NCBI GenBank assembly: GCA_003279105.1
Contig: QCBO01000002.1
Span: 104,770-168,769, forward strand
Source of the DNA: Prochlorococcus sp. AG-347-I19
GTDB taxonomy: Bacteria; Cyanobacteriota; Cyanobacteriia; PCC-6307; Cyanobiaceae
Direction of reading: 5' to 3'
Length of the DNA stretch: 64,000 nucleotides
Position 1 is the first letter of the stretch. The number at the start of each line of letters is the position of its first letter. The notes under the pieces are model-generated. The model did no database searches. It was given only the letters and a program-made list of their open reading frames with translations, and was not told where the DNA came from. Position numbers and translations under genes: made by a program. This document shows positions 1 to 11,168 of the stretch, in pieces.

Positions 1-1666
1 TGCTTATAGAGGCAAAATGCTTAAAGCAGATACTTTAATTTACGATAAGTTAAATAAAAAAATTAGTGCTAAAGGTAATATATCTTTGGAATTAGGGGAT
101 CAATTCTTCAAAATTGAACAACTAGAGTACAGTTTTATTAGTGAGAAAGGGTATTTATTAGATGTTAAGGGATCTATTAATACCAACACATTGATGAATG
201 ACTTGTCTTCAAATTTCAGCTCATCAGACTCAAATAAGATAGAAAATTTACTTGAATTTAAGAAAAAGGAAGTAATAAATACTCCTAATAAGGTTGAAAA
301 TTGGTTATTTTTTACAGATAAAATATCTATAGATGGCCAAAAATGGGAAAGTAAGAAGGCTTTATTTAGTAATGATTTACTTGAATCAAAACAGGTTAAA
401 TTAGCTATTAATTCATTAAAAGTTATTTCTGAAGAAGAGAAATTACGATTTAAGTCATCAATAAACTATTTAATATTTGAAGAAAAAGTTTCAATTCCAT
501 TTTGGCTTGGAGATAGAACTTTAACAAATTCTGGAGAATTCTTTGACTTTGAAAATAGATGGAATTTAGGATACGAAAACCTTGATAAGGATGGGTATTT
601 TATTGGTAGGAAATTTAACTCTATAGATATTTATGATGATTTTGTTCTTGATTTAGAGCCGCAATTTCTTATTCAGAGGTTTTTAAAAGGGTATACAAAA
701 AGTTTTGTAAAAAAGGACGAATCAATCACTTCGGAAAGGATAAAGAGAAATTCAAGTTATGAAGATTATTTTGCTCTAAAATCTAAGATAAAAGGCACAA
801 TAAAAAATTGGAATTTAGAAATAGATAAGAATTTAAATTCGCTTGATTTTGATAAATTTGCAGATGCATTTAGATTTAAAACTGAATTGAGTAAAGAAAT
901 TGATCTATTAGATTCAAAATGGGAAAAAAGTTTTTATGGAATTTATAGAGAGAGGGTCTGGAATGGTTCATTGGGTGAAGCAGAAATTTACTCAGGTATT
1001 GGTTCAAAATTAAAAAAAGAAAATACTTGGGTTGTTGATGGCATTGAAAAGTCAGAATCTTTATCTTTAGGTTTGGCCGAGATAACTGCAGAGGGTTTGA
1101 ATACTAAAAATTTAGTAACTAACCTAAAGAGTAATTTGTTTTATTCTCTTAATCAGAAATTTCCAATCAGTATTGTAGAACCTAAAAAGGAATCTGTTGA
1201 TATCTCATATAGTTTCATTCCTGAACCAATAACCAAAGGACTAAGTCTTAACACAAAATTAGAATTATCTTATTCTGTCTATGAAAATGGGGATCATCAA
1301 GAATATTTAGGTTTAGGTGCTGGCCCAGAATACATAGTAGGTAATTTTAAAAATAAAACTTTTGACTACACTCGGATAAGTTTTTTACCTTTCTATAAAT
1401 TTAATAGTGGTGAAAGTGTTTTTAAGTTTGATCAGAATTATGAAAACTTCACCTTAGATATCTATTTTGATCAGCAATTATATGGACCTTTTATTCTCAA
1501 GAGTTTTGGGATTTTGAACTTAACAAATGATTCAAATGATTATGGTGAATTTATAGATTCTAAAATTTCTTTAAATTGGAAAAAAAGATCCTATGAATTT
1601 GGTATTTTTTATCAGCCTCATAATCAAGCAGGCGGTATTTCTTTTAGTCTCTATGGATTTAAATAG
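1..1666 (+). CDS. OstA/LptD-like (DUF3769-type) outer membrane protein, 5' truncated by window edge
   Basis: Frame stays open upstream of the ATG at 17 (AYRGK-MLKADTLIYD). OstA-like N-terminus (YRGKMLKADTLIYDKLNKKISAKGNI) and beta-rich C-terminus. Confidence 0.75.
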   Translation, partial: AYRGKMLKADTLIYDKLNKKISAKGNISLELGDQFFKIEQLEYSFISEKGYLLDVKGSINTNTLMNDLSSNFSSSDSNKIENLLEFKKKEVINTPNKVENWLFFTDKISIDGQKWESKKALFSNDLLESKQVKLAINSLKVISEEEKLRFKSSINYLIFEEKVSIPFWLGDRTLTNSGEFFDFENRWNLGYENLDKDGYFIGRKFNSIDIYDDFVLDLEPQFLIQRFLKGYTKSFVKKDESITSERIKRNSSYEDYFALKSKIKGTIKNWNLEIDKNLNSLDFDKFADAFRFKTELSKEIDLLDSKWEKSFYGIYRERVWNGSLGEAEIYSGIGSKLKKENTWVVDGIEKSESLSLGLAEITAEGLNTKNLVTNLKSNLFYSLNQKFPISIVEPKKESVDISYSFIPEPITKGLSLNTKLELSYSVYENGDHQEYLGLGAGPEYIVGNFKNKTFDYTRISFLPFYKFNSGESVFKFDQNYENFTLDIYFDQQLYGPFILKSFGILNLTNDSNDYGEFIDSKISLNWKKRSYEFGIFYQPHNQAGGISFSLYGFK

Positions 1667-2290
1667 CTATAAAAAATTAGTACTAAATTTTATATAGGGT
1701 AATTGGTTAAATTTATTTTCTATTAAATTTTTATTTTCAAGTAGTGTTGAAGTAGCATCCCATTCTCCTGATAAAAACATTTTTCTGGAGCTTTCCTTAA
1801 TCTCAAGATTGAAATTTAAATCTTTTGATTTTGCTGATGAATTTCTAAGATCAATTTCTAAGAATAAAGATTGATTATCGCAATAGTTTTGAATTTCTTC
1901 TAGGGATTTTTTAGGTAGCGTAAAACATGGAATTCCTATCGCAATACAGTTACTGTAAAAAATGTCGGCGAAACTCTCGCCTATGATTGCTTTTATACCC
2001 CATCTCATAAGCGCTTGGGGGGCATGTTCTCTGCTGGAACCACATCCAAAATTGCTATTAACAACTAGTATTGAGGCATTTTTGTTTTCCTCTAGATCAA
2101 AAGGATGCTTCCCTTTTAAGGTTTTTCTATCATCCTCAAAAACAGATTCACCCAATGAATCAAAGTTAACACACTTCAAAAAACGCGCTGGAATTATCCG
2201 ATCCGTATCAATGTCGTTACCAATCAAAGAGATACATTGCCCTTTCATATTTGAAATTTTTCCAATTGGTGGGGTGAACTCTAATTTCAT
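1667..2290 (-). CDS. leuD: 3-isopropylmalate dehydratase small subunit
   Basis: NDIDTDRIIPARFLK and NFGCGSSREHAPQAL motifs; adjacent to leuC. Confidence 0.96.
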   Translation of the reverse strand: MKLEFTPPIGKISNMKGQCISLIGNDIDTDRIIPARFLKCVNFDSLGESVFEDDRKTLKGKHPFDLEENKNASILVVNSNFGCGSSREHAPQALMRWGIKAIIGESFADIFYSNCIAIGIPCFTLPKKSLEEIQNYCDNQSLFLEIDLRNSSAKSKDLNFNLEIKESSRKMFLSGEWDATSTLLENKNLIENKFNQLPYIKFSTNFL

Positions 2291-3696
2291 CAGTTGATCA
2301 ATTCCCTAACGTCACTGACTTTGCCATTAATTGCGGCAGCAGCAACCATTGCTGGACTCATGAGAAGTGTTCTCCCGTTGGGAGAACCTTGCCTACCCTT
2401 GAAATTTCTATTACTAGAACTAGCACTAACTTGATTACCAACTAACTTATCTGAATTCATTGCTAAACACATTGAGCAGCCAGGCTCTCTCCATTGAAAT
2501 CCAGAATCCTTAAAAATCTGATCAATACCTTCTTGTTTTGCTTCAGTGGCCACTTTTTCTGAACCTGGAACTGCAAATGCTTTGACATTCTTGGATACTT
2601 TTTTGCCCTTTAATATTTTAGCTGCAACTCTTAAGTCACTGATTCGCCCATTTGTGCAACTACCTATAAAACAAACGTCTACAGGAGTATCTTTTATTAA
2701 TTGTCCCGGCTTGAAACTCATGTATTCATAAGCCTCTTTTGCAACTAATTTATCATTTTGGGATAAGTCATCTAAAAGAGGTATTTGTTGATTAATGCTT
2801 ATACTTTGACCGGGGGTAATTCCCCAGGTTACGGTTGGCTCTACTTTAGAAGCATCTAATTTAATTACGTCATCATAAATTGAATTTTCATCGCTTTTTA
2901 ATGATTTCCACCATCTGAGTGCTTTATCCCAATGCTCATTTTTTGGAGCACATAATTTATTTTTAATGTAACTAAAGGTCTTTTCATCAGGGTTAATGTA
3001 GCCGCATCTTGCGCCTCCTTCAATAGACATATTGCATATCGTCATCCTTTCTTCCATTGATAATTCATGTATCGCAGGGCCTGCGAATTCATATGCGAAA
3101 CCTACTCCTGCCTTTACACCAAGTCTATTAATGATATGAAGGACTAAATCCTTAGAATAAACACCCTTAGATAGTTTATTGTCACACCAAATCTGCCTCA
3201 CTTTCAATTTGTTCATGGCTAAGGTTTGGGTAGCAAGAACATCTCTTACTTGACTTGTACCTATCCCAAAAGCAATTGAACCAAAAGCTCCATGAGTTGA
3301 AGTGTGTGAATCTCCGCAAGCTATTGTCATTCCTGGCTGAGTTAGGCCTAATTCCGGTGCTACTACATGAACTATTCCTTGATTACCACTACCAATATTA
3401 AAAAATTTTATTTTATGTTCTAAGCAATTCTTCTCAAGTGTTTCAATCATCTGTTCAGCGAGATTATCTTTGAAAGGCCTGTTCTGATTATCTGTTGGGA
3501 CAATATGATCAACAGTGGCAACAGTTCTATCAGGGAATTTTACTTTTAATCTTTTATCCTTTAAAGCACCAAATGCTTGAGGACTCGTCACTTCATGGAT
3601 AAGATGTAGACCAATAAATAATTGATCAGATCCTCCAGGAAGACTTGAAACTTTATGTAAATCCCAAACTTTATCAAATAGGGTATCTTGACTCAA
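2290..3696 (-). CDS. leuC: 3-isopropylmalate dehydratase large subunit
   Basis: Aconitase-family motifs ([29 protein letters not shown]). Confidence 0.97.
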   Translation of the reverse strand: MSQDTLFDKVWDLHKVSSLPGGSDQLFIGLHLIHEVTSPQAFGALKDKRLKVKFPDRTVATVDHIVPTDNQNRPFKDNLAEQMIETLEKNCLEHKIKFFNIGSGNQGIVHVVAPELGLTQPGMTIACGDSHTSTHGAFGSIAFGIGTSQVRDVLATQTLAMNKLKVRQIWCDNKLSKGVYSKDLVLHIINRLGVKAGVGFAYEFAGPAIHELSMEERMTICNMSIEGGARCGYINPDEKTFSYIKNKLCAPKNEHWDKALRWWKSLKSDENSIYDDVIKLDASKVEPTVTWGITPGQSISINQQIPLLDDLSQNDKLVAKEAYEYMSFKPGQLIKDTPVDVCFIGSCTNGRISDLRVAAKILKGKKVSKNVKAFAVPGSEKVATEAKQEGIDQIFKDSGFQWREPGCSMCLAMNSDKLVGNQVSASSSNRNFKGRQGSPNGRTLLMSPAMVAAAAINGKVSDVRELIN

Positions 3697-3709
3697 TTTG
3701 TAAAAATAG

Positions 3710-4984
3710 TTACTTACTATTCGATAATAGGATTAATCGGAGGCTGTTCAAACACACATTTACACTTAGTCTTTGAATTTCAATTCGATTTCGTGTTGAG
3801 TTAAATAGTTTTTTTATATTAGTTATTTGATTATTCGGTCCTGAAATAGAAATATAGACGAGTCCAACTGGTTTATCTTGACTGCCTCCGTTAGGACCAG
3901 CTATTCCACTAATTGCTATTGCCCAATCTGCTCCTAATTTCTCTTTTACATTAATTGCCATTGCCTCACAAACTTCTTCAGAAACAGCTCCATATTTTGT
4001 AAGCTTTTCTTCAGAAATATTTAATAATGAATTTTTTAGCGCATTACTATAGGAAACTATACTACCTTGAAAAACTTGAGATGAGCCTGATATAGAAGTT
4101 AGTGATGAAGATAGAAGGCCTCCGGTGCAGGATTCAGCAAAAACAACAGTTTGACTCCTCTTGGTTAATTCTTTTATTAAAATGCTAGGAAGAGTATCGT
4201 TATCCTCACCAAAAATAAATTTCGAAAACTCTTTTCTTAATTTTTCATTTACAGGTTTAATTATATTTTTTGCTTCTAGATGATTCTTTGCTCGCGCTGT
4301 GATTCTGAGTTTAACCTCTCCTAAGTTTGCATATGTAGCAACAGTCGGGTTTTTAAGATTTAATAGATCATTAATTTTTTCTGCAACACTAGATTCTCCA
4401 ATACCTGCAAATTTAAGCGTATTTGAAAAAAAGGAATAATTATCTGAGAATTTGGTTTTAATGAAATCACGCGCCGTCTCTTCCCACATAGTTTTCATTT
4501 CACTGGGTACTCCGGGGAAAGTAAGAATAGTAAATCCTTTTACTGGTTCCCATATCATTCCTGGGGCAGTGCCCCTAGGGTTTTTAATTATTTGAGCATT
4601 TTCTGGGAAGAGACATTGTTTCCTTAAGCTAGAGGAATCATCTAGGAGATTTGAGTTTGAAAGTTTTTGTTTAATTTCATCCCATAAGAGCGGTCTTTCA
4701 AAAAGAGATACATTAAAAGATTTGGCTATTGCTTCAGTAGTTAAGTCATCTGGGGTGGGTCCCAAGCCTCCAGTTGTAATTAGAAGATTACTTCTTTTCG
4801 ATATTTCTTGAATTACTTTTATAATTCGATCACAATTATCACCTACAGTTGATTGCCTAAAGTGATTTAAGCCTAATTGAGATAACTGTTCAGAAATCCA
4901 TTGAGCATTTGTATTTATAATATTTCCTAAGAGTAGCTCCGTTCCAATAGAAAGAATTTCAACTCCCTTAGAGTTAGGACTCAT
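3710..4984 (-). CDS. cinA: CinA-like protein (competence/damage-inducible; nicotinamide-nucleotide amidase domain)
   Basis: N-terminal MoCF-like domain ([27 protein letters not shown]) and C-terminal CinA domain ([18 protein letters not shown]). Confidence 0.93.
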   Translation of the reverse strand: MSPNSKGVEILSIGTELLLGNIINTNAQWISEQLSQLGLNHFRQSTVGDNCDRIIKVIQEISKRSNLLITTGGLGPTPDDLTTEAIAKSFNVSLFERPLLWDEIKQKLSNSNLLDDSSSLRKQCLFPENAQIIKNPRGTAPGMIWEPVKGFTILTFPGVPSEMKTMWEETARDFIKTKFSDNYSFFSNTLKFAGIGESSVAEKINDLLNLKNPTVATYANLGEVKLRITARAKNHLEAKNIIKPVNEKLRKEFSKFIFGEDNDTLPSILIKELTKRSQTVVFAESCTGGLLSSSLTSISGSSQVFQGSIVSYSNALKNSLLNISEEKLTKYGAVSEEVCEAMAINVKEKLGADWAIAISGIAGPNGGSQDKPVGLVYISISGPNNQITNIKKLFNSTRNRIEIQRLSVNVCLNSLRLILLSNSK

Positions 4985-6252
4985 TTAATTGATGCTTCAA
5001 GTTTGCCTTCATAAAGAGGAAAACGATTACATAAGGTTAATACTCTTTCTTTACATTGACTTTCAATTAGTGAATCATCTGGGTTAAGTAATCTATCAGC
5101 AATAATTTCGCCAACTTCAGCAAAAGCATTCTCATTAAAGCCTCTAGTAGTTAAAGCAGCAGTTCCCAACCTTAGTCCGCTGGTTACAAAAGGTGATTCA
5201 GGGTCAAATGGAACGGTATTTTTATTTGCAGTGATATTCACTTCACTTACGAGCAAGTCAGCAATTTTACCAGTCATATTGATACTTCTTAAATCGAGTA
5301 AAACAATATGGTTATCAGTGCCTCCACTCACGATATTGATACCTCTATTTATTAAAGTTGAAGCTAGAACTTTTGCATTTTTTATTACTTGTTGGGAATA
5401 ATTAACGAAATCTGGCTGTAAGGCTTCTCCAAATGCAACTGCTTTAGCGGCAATTATATGTTCGAGGGGACCACCCTGAGTTCCAGGGAAAACAGATTTA
5501 TCAAATTTCTTTCCAAATTCTGCATCTTTACATAAGATAAGTCCCCCTCTAGGCCCTCTTAATGTTTTATGAGTAGTTGTAGTTACTACATCACAATAAG
5601 GTATTGGATTTGGATGAAGTTTACTTGCTACAAGACCGGCAATATGTGCAATATCAGCCATTAAGAAAGCACCAACTTCATCTGCAATATTTCTAAATGA
5701 TTCAAAATCTATTGTTCTTGGATAAGCAGAATATCCGCATATGATCAATTTTGGTTTTGTTTCAAGTGCTATCTCTCTTATTTCATCAAAATTTAATTCA
5801 CTAGTTTCTTTATTTACACCATAGTGAACTGCATTGAACCACTTGCCACTCATATTTACTGGAGACCCATGAGTTAGGTGTCCCCCATGAGATAAATCCA
5901 TACCCATGATTGTGTCGCCAGGTTTAAGTAGACTTAGGAAAACAGCAGCATTTGCCTGTGCTCCACTATGGGGTTGAACATTAGCCCAATCTGCATTAAA
6001 TAATTTCTTCGCTCTCTGAATAGCTAATTCTTCGATTTCATCAACAAATTCACATCCCCCGTAGTATCTTTTTTGAGGTAATCCCTCGGCGTATTTATTT
6101 GTAAGGACAGAACCTTGAGCCTGCATAACAGCAATTGATGCGAAATTTTCGCTTGCGATTAACTCAAGATGAGTTTCCTGCCTATTTTTTTCAGAGTCGA
6201 TAAAATTTGATATTACTGGATCACTTTCTTTAAGATTTTGAAGGATATTCAT
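4981..6252 (-). CDS. glyA: Serine hydroxymethyltransferase
   Basis: [27 protein letters not shown] and [15 protein letters not shown] motifs. Confidence 0.98.
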   Translation of the reverse strand: MNILQNLKESDPVISNFIDSEKNRQETHLELIASENFASIAVMQAQGSVLTNKYAEGLPQKRYYGGCEFVDEIEELAIQRAKKLFNADWANVQPHSGAQANAAVFLSLLKPGDTIMGMDLSHGGHLTHGSPVNMSGKWFNAVHYGVNKETSELNFDEIREIALETKPKLIICGYSAYPRTIDFESFRNIADEVGAFLMADIAHIAGLVASKLHPNPIPYCDVVTTTTHKTLRGPRGGLILCKDAEFGKKFDKSVFPGTQGGPLEHIIAAKAVAFGEALQPDFVNYSQQVIKNAKVLASTLINRGINIVSGGTDNHIVLLDLRSINMTGKIADLLVSEVNITANKNTVPFDPESPFVTSGLRLGTAALTTRGFNENAFAEVGEIIADRLLNPDDSLIESQCKERVLTLCNRFPLYEGKLEASIK

Positions 6253-6329
6253 TGAATTTGATAAGTAATACTCATAATATAGACGATATTTTTTAGAAAA
6301 ATATAAAAAAAATATTTCAGAATTCTAAA

Positions 6330-6403
6330 CGCGCCTGGAGAGATTCGAACTCCCGACACCCTGATCCGTAGTCAGGTGCTCTAATCCACTGAGCTACAGG
6401 CGC
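6330..6403 (-). tRNA. tRNA-Arg (ACG)
   Basis: Minus strand GCGCCTGTAGCTCAGTGGATTAGAGCACCTGACTACGGATCAGG...GTTCGAATCTCTCCAGGCGC folds as a cloverleaf; anticodon loop CTACGGA. Confidence 0.95.
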
Positions 6404-6489
6404 ATAATTATGTAATATCTCTGTTTCAGGGTCTCTTAGTCAACTAGATTTCAGGTAAAATATCTATTATTAACAATCTAATTATTAAT

Positions 6490-6741
6490 ATGCCTATAAA
6501 GTGGTACGGAAATGGTGATTTAGAAGATCCTATCTATAAACATTTTTCTCGAATAGTAAATTTTGTTATTCACTGCATGATATTTACTGCGATTGTAAGT
6601 GGCACTTGGCTTTTAAAAGAGATTAAATATGAAATCGGCTACTTTAATAATTTTGCAATTGTCTGGTCAGTTCTTTTGGCCTCCCATTTACTTTTCGTAA
6701 TTATAAAAAAACCTAAAGATACTTCAAAACAATCAACTTAA
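6490..6741 (+). CDS. Conserved small membrane protein of unknown function (2 predicted TM helices)
   Basis: 83-aa ORF with two hydrophobic segments, collinear with the next gene. Confidence 0.7.
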   Translation: MPIKWYGNGDLEDPIYKHFSRIVNFVIHCMIFTAIVSGTWLLKEIKYEIGYFNNFAIVWSVLLASHLLFVIIKKPKDTSKQST

Positions 6742-6755
6742 ATCAATTTATATTT

Positions 6756-7040
6756 ATGGACTCTCAGATACGTATAAGTGATTTAGAAAATATTATTTCC
6801 GAAAAGGTTTTTATTAAAATAGAAAAGTGGAATTTGTATCTTGGAGACGCTGGTCTGGCTAGAAATCTTGCTATTGAATGTATCAGCAATATAGATCAAG
6901 GCCCATTGGAGGCTGCAAAATTAAGTTTGAAAGCAATAAATGTAAAAGTAGGGGATGGTGTTAATAGTATTCCACTGATTAATTTAATCACTAACTCACA
7001 AATTCTAGAATTAGAGGAGATTTTGGAAAGTTTTTTTTAA
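6756..7040 (+). CDS. Hypothetical cyanobacterial protein (DUF3181-like)
   Basis: 94-aa ORF following the previous gene closely; family recognised from sequence character only. Confidence 0.7.
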   Translation: MDSQIRISDLENIISEKVFIKIEKWNLYLGDAGLARNLAIECISNIDQGPLEAAKLSLKAINVKVGDGVNSIPLINLITNSQILELEEILESFF

Positions 7041-7043
7041 AAA

Positions 7044-8666
7044 CTAAATCTCTTTTTTTGAAACTTTAAATTTATTTACTTTCAAGCATTTTGTAAGTAA
7101 AAAATAAATCACAAAAAAAGTTAGAGTTCCAAATATTAATAATAAAAATTCCGCAATATTTGAATTGAAGTTATTCGTAGTTTGGAGAATAGTAAAACAA
7201 AGTGTGCTGTCTATAAATGCTGCTAATAACATGAGGCTAATTTTCCTCATTAATTCCAAGTTAGGCAAAATGATATTTTCATTGCGCAGATTGAAAGAAA
7301 GAAAAATACAAACTATAAAGTTTACTATTACTGAAGATAAAATTATTCCTACGACTCCGAAATTATAAGGAGAAAGATTCCCAAAATTCTTAATTGGGGC
7401 ACCAATTAAAAACCAATCAAAAAAAATATTAAATATTATCCCTGCAAATGAAGACTTAAAAGGGAAGTTTGTTTTTTCTATTGAATAGTAAGTTCTAACT
7501 AATAAATCTCTATAAACATAAAAAGGTATGCCAACTGCATAAGCAATTAATATATTCTTTACTTTTAAAGTTGCTGAATAATCAAAAGATCCTCTTTGAA
7601 AAACTAATTGTACGATTTGATTATTGAATGTTATGAAAAATCCGGTTAAAAAAATAGCTGTCAAGAAACAGAACTCTATCCCAGATATCAATTTTTTTTG
7701 GAGACCTCTTTCGTCTTTTTCACTTCTCAATTTAGAGAATTTTGGAAGTAATGGCAGAATCAAGGAGTTAGATAATATTCCTAAGGGGGCTTGTATAAGA
7801 AAGTTTCCGTAAGCTAGTCCAGATGCTGCGCCTTGAAAACTTGAAACGAAAAACATATCGATAAAAACATTAATTTGACTTAGTCCTGATGAAATAGATG
7901 CTGGTATTATTAGTTTGAAAATCCTCCTTTCTTCATCTTTAAATAAATTGAAGTTTGACTCTAATCTCAATAGACCAATTCTATTTATTTCCCAAATTTG
8001 AACAACAAACTGAATTAAAGTTCCTGTCAAAGTTGCAAATGCCAGTAATCCCGCATAAGTAAAGAAATTAGAAGATGTATTTTCTTGGTTGAAAATCCAA
8101 CTAAATAAAATAAAAAAAATAATAGTTACGCTTGTTATTGCTGGACTTATACTTGATAAAAAGAATTTTCTTTGGGAATTTAAGGCGCCAAAACTTAAAC
8201 CTATGAAGCCGGATAAAGGGATGCAAGGTGTAAGTATTTGTAATTGGTAAGTGGCAATAGATTTAGCTTCGTAACTTAAATTCGGGGCTAATAAATCAAT
8301 TAATAAACTGGAATTAGAGTAAATCAATATGGCTAAAATTAATAATAATATTGAAAGTTTTATGCTTACTTGAGTTAAAACAATCCCTCCATTTTTTTTG
8401 TTAAGCGGAGTTAAAACTGCAACGACTGCGTTATGCAATGGACCATTAATGCCCCCAATGATTATTAGCAAAAAACCAGGAATTATATATGCATAATTAA
8501 ACGCGTCGTATGTTATGCCAACCCCAAAAGCAGCGGCTATAAATATTTGTCTTAAACATCCAGCTAATTTACTTAGACTAGTTCCAAACGAAATTGAAAA
8601 AACATTATTTTTTAAAAATGAATGCATTTGGATTCGTCTAAATTTTTCAACAAGTTTAAGTTTCAA
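7044..8666 (-). CDS. murJ: Lipid II flippase MurJ (MviN family)
   Basis: Polytopic membrane protein; MviN signatures (GLSQINVFIDMFFVSSFQGAASGLAYGN, QAPLGILSNSLILPLLPKFS). Confidence 0.93.
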   Translation of the reverse strand: MKLKLVEKFRRIQMHSFLKNNVFSISFGTSLSKLAGCLRQIFIAAAFGVGITYDAFNYAYIIPGFLLIIIGGINGPLHNAVVAVLTPLNKKNGGIVLTQVSIKLSILLLILAILIYSNSSLLIDLLAPNLSYEAKSIATYQLQILTPCIPLSGFIGLSFGALNSQRKFFLSSISPAITSVTIIFFILFSWIFNQENTSSNFFTYAGLLAFATLTGTLIQFVVQIWEINRIGLLRLESNFNLFKDEERRIFKLIIPASISSGLSQINVFIDMFFVSSFQGAASGLAYGNFLIQAPLGILSNSLILPLLPKFSKLRSEKDERGLQKKLISGIEFCFLTAIFLTGFFITFNNQIVQLVFQRGSFDYSATLKVKNILIAYAVGIPFYVYRDLLVRTYYSIEKTNFPFKSSFAGIIFNIFFDWFLIGAPIKNFGNLSPYNFGVVGIILSSVIVNFIVCIFLSFNLRNENIILPNLELMRKISLMLLAAFIDSTLCFTILQTTNNFNSNIAEFLLLIFGTLTFFVIYFLLTKCLKVNKFKVSKKEI

Positions 8667-8697
8667 TTATATTTGATTTCTAACTAACGACATATTT

Positions 8698-9438
8698 ATG
8701 AATAATCGGATAATTGATTTTGATCCATTAATTGAAGGGGTTTTAATTAAGAGGTATAAAAGGTTTCTTGCAGATATTGAATTAGAGAGTGGAGAGGTAG
8801 TAACTGCTCATTGCGCTAACACTGGCCCAATGAAGGGACTTTTGAGTGAGGGAGCAAAAGTAAGAATAAGTCTTTCCACTTCTCCAAAAAGAAAATTACC
8901 TTTTACCTGGGAACAGGTATGTGTTTCTAATGCAAAAAATGAGGAGGTTTGGGTAGGTATTAATACTCTATTTGCAAATAAGTTAATCAAAAAGGTTATT
9001 GAGAAAAATCTGCTAATAGAAATAATAGGTGAAATAGAGACAATTAAATCTGAAGTTCCTTATGGAAAAGATAAAAAAAGCAGAATTGACTTTTTTTTAA
9101 CCCCAAAATCTTCAAATCCTGATAAACGTAACATTTACATAGAGGTTAAAAATACGACTTGGATTAAAGAAAATGTAGCTCTATTCCCAGATACAGTCAC
9201 GAAAAGAGGTCAAAAACATCTCATGGAATTAAAGGAATTAATTCCTGAAAGTAAAAGTGTTTTAGTACTTTGTATGACGAGAAAAGACGCTTGTTTTTTT
9301 GCCCCTGGAGATGATGCAGATCCCTTATACGGCAGTATTTTTAGAGAATCTCTTAGTGCAGGAATGATAACTATCCCATGTTCCTTTGAATTTCATAAAG
9401 ACCACGTATCATGGAATGGAATTAAACCTTTAAAATAG
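8698..9438 (+). CDS. sfsA: DNA/RNA nuclease SfsA
   Basis: [20 protein letters not shown] and YIEVKNTTW motifs. Confidence 0.95.
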   Translation: MNNRIIDFDPLIEGVLIKRYKRFLADIELESGEVVTAHCANTGPMKGLLSEGAKVRISLSTSPKRKLPFTWEQVCVSNAKNEEVWVGINTLFANKLIKKVIEKNLLIEIIGEIETIKSEVPYGKDKKSRIDFFLTPKSSNPDKRNIYIEVKNTTWIKENVALFPDTVTKRGQKHLMELKELIPESKSVLVLCMTRKDACFFAPGDDADPLYGSIFRESLSAGMITIPCSFEFHKDHVSWNGIKPLK

Positions 9439-9522
9439 CCAAAAAAACTCGATATTTTGAAATGCAAAAAAAAAAATTTTTAAATTTAACAAATAATTTT
9501 TTAAGGTGCAACTATAAAAATG

Positions 9523-9565
9523 GTATAAACAACTACTAGACACGGATAAGTTTTTTGAATAAATT
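9523..9565 (+). promoter_or_regulatory. Putative NtcA-activated promoter of amt
   Basis: GTA-TAAACAAC-TAC at 9523..9536 matches GTAN8TAC exactly; TAN3T-type -10 (TAAATT) at 9560, 23 nt downstream, as in class II NtcA promoters. Confidence 0.75.
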
Positions 9566-9619
9566 TAAATTTGAAAGGAAACAGCACAAACTGTTTTTTT
9601 GCAGATCTAATTTTTTTTT

Positions 9620-11080
9620 ATGACCACTGCTTTGCAAACGCCTCAAAGGCGCTCTAGGTCCAAACTACAAGATGCAAGTCTTGTTAATGGACCTATGCTC
9701 CTTTTGAGGAGTATTCGAGGATTTAGTTCAAACCGCTCTATGTTGTGGCTTGCAACTGTTCCTTTAGCTTTGTTTGGTTTAGGTATTTTTAATCTTTCAG
9801 CTCACGCAGCTGATTTACCTGAGTTGAATGCAGCTTTTCTTGCTAACAATCTATGGCTTTTGATCGCTACTATTCTAGTGATCTTCATGAACGCCGGTTT
9901 CGCTATGGTTGAGGCAGGTATGTGCCGTTCTAAGAACGCTGTTAACATTCTTGCTAAAAACCTCTTTGTATTTGCTCTAGCTGTAACTTCTTATTGGTTT
10001 ATCGGCTATTCATTAATGTACGGAGGAAGTGTTGCTGACGGCTGGCTTTATTTTGGCGGCTTATTTTTTGATCCAACAGTTACTGCAGATATGGTAACTG
10101 ATGCTGGATTAGTCCCAACTGTTGATTTCTTGTTCCAGTCTGCTTTTGCAGGAACTGCAGCAACTATCGTTTCCGGTCTTGTTGCTGAAAGAGTTAAATT
10201 TGGAGAATTTGTTGTTTTTGCTGTTGTATTAACTGCATTTATATATCCAATTGCTGGTAGCTGGAAATGGAATGGTGGTTGGCTCGATTCATTAGGTTTT
10301 GTTGATTTTGCTGGTTCTTCAATTGTTCACTCAGTTGGAGCATGGGCTGGTCTTGTAGGAGCTATGCTTCTTGGACCAAGAATTGGCAAATACTCTGATG
10401 GAAAACCACAGGCTATGCCAGGACACAATATGGCTATAGCTACTTTAGGTGCATTAGTCCTATGGATAGGTTGGTACGGATTCAACCCCGGTTCTCAACT
10501 TGCTATGGATCAATGGGTTCCATATGTTGCTGTAACAACTACTTTGGCTGCAGCAGCTGGAGCTATTGGTGCAACTATTGTTTCAACATTAACTTCTGGT
10601 AAGCCTGATCTTACAATGATAATTAACGGAATCCTTGCTGGTTTGGTTAGTATCACTGCTGGTTGTGGTGATATGACTCTTGCTGGAGCCTGGTTCGCAG
10701 GACTAGTGGGCGGAATAATCGTTGTATTTTCTGTTGCAGCACTTGACGCCGCTGAGATCGATGATCCTGTAGGTGCATTCTCTGTTCACGGAGTTTGTGG
10801 TGTATGGGGTACTGTAGTTATCGGTCTTTGGGGTACAGCTGTACAAGGTGATGGAGCAGGTATGGGATTATTCAATGGCGGAGGTATTACCCTCCTTCTA
10901 GTTCAAGCTCTTGGTGCCGCAGCTTATGCTATTTGGACACTAGTTACTTGCTGGATTGCCTGGTCTGTAATCGGAGGATTATTCGGAGGAATCCGAGTAT
11001 CTGAAGAGGAAGAGACTCAAGGCTTGGATATAGGAGAGCATGGAATGGAAGCATATCCAGACTTTGCATCTGCTAAATAA
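9620..11080 (+). CDS. amt: Ammonium transporter
   Basis: AmtB signatures (GFAMVEAGMCRSKNAVNIL, DFAGSSIVHSVGAWAGLVGA, GAFSVHGVCGVWGT). Confidence 0.98.
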   Translation: MTTALQTPQRRSRSKLQDASLVNGPMLLLRSIRGFSSNRSMLWLATVPLALFGLGIFNLSAHAADLPELNAAFLANNLWLLIATILVIFMNAGFAMVEAGMCRSKNAVNILAKNLFVFALAVTSYWFIGYSLMYGGSVADGWLYFGGLFFDPTVTADMVTDAGLVPTVDFLFQSAFAGTAATIVSGLVAERVKFGEFVVFAVVLTAFIYPIAGSWKWNGGWLDSLGFVDFAGSSIVHSVGAWAGLVGAMLLGPRIGKYSDGKPQAMPGHNMAIATLGALVLWIGWYGFNPGSQLAMDQWVPYVAVTTTLAAAAGAIGATIVSTLTSGKPDLTMIINGILAGLVSITAGCGDMTLAGAWFAGLVGGIIVVFSVAALDAAEIDDPVGAFSVHGVCGVWGTVVIGLWGTAVQGDGAGMGLFNGGGITLLLVQALGAAAYAIWTLVTCWIAWSVIGGLFGGIRVSEEEETQGLDIGEHGMEAYPDFASAK

Positions 11081-11100
11081 TCTAACTGAAAATTGATTTA

Positions 11101-11133
11101 AGAAACCTGACTTATGTCAGGTTTCTTTTTTTT
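11101..11133 (+). terminator. Rho-independent terminator downstream of amt
   Basis: Perfect 11-bp stem AGAAACCTGAC-TTAT-GTCAGGTTTCT followed by a T-run. Confidence 0.93.
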
Positions 11134-11168
11134 ACGAAAAATTATTTAAAACGTTGTAATATATAAAG

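Noticed and set aside
1962-2297. 111-aa plus-strand ORF antisense to leuD
   Set aside because: Lies inside a strongly conserved leuD on the other strand; no recognisable protein features; typical shadow ORF.
6330-6403. tRNA genes (6330, 21468, 53350, 62068) as integration sites for genomic islands
   Set aside because: Flanking genes are core functions; no integrase, partial tRNA duplication or composition shift was seen.
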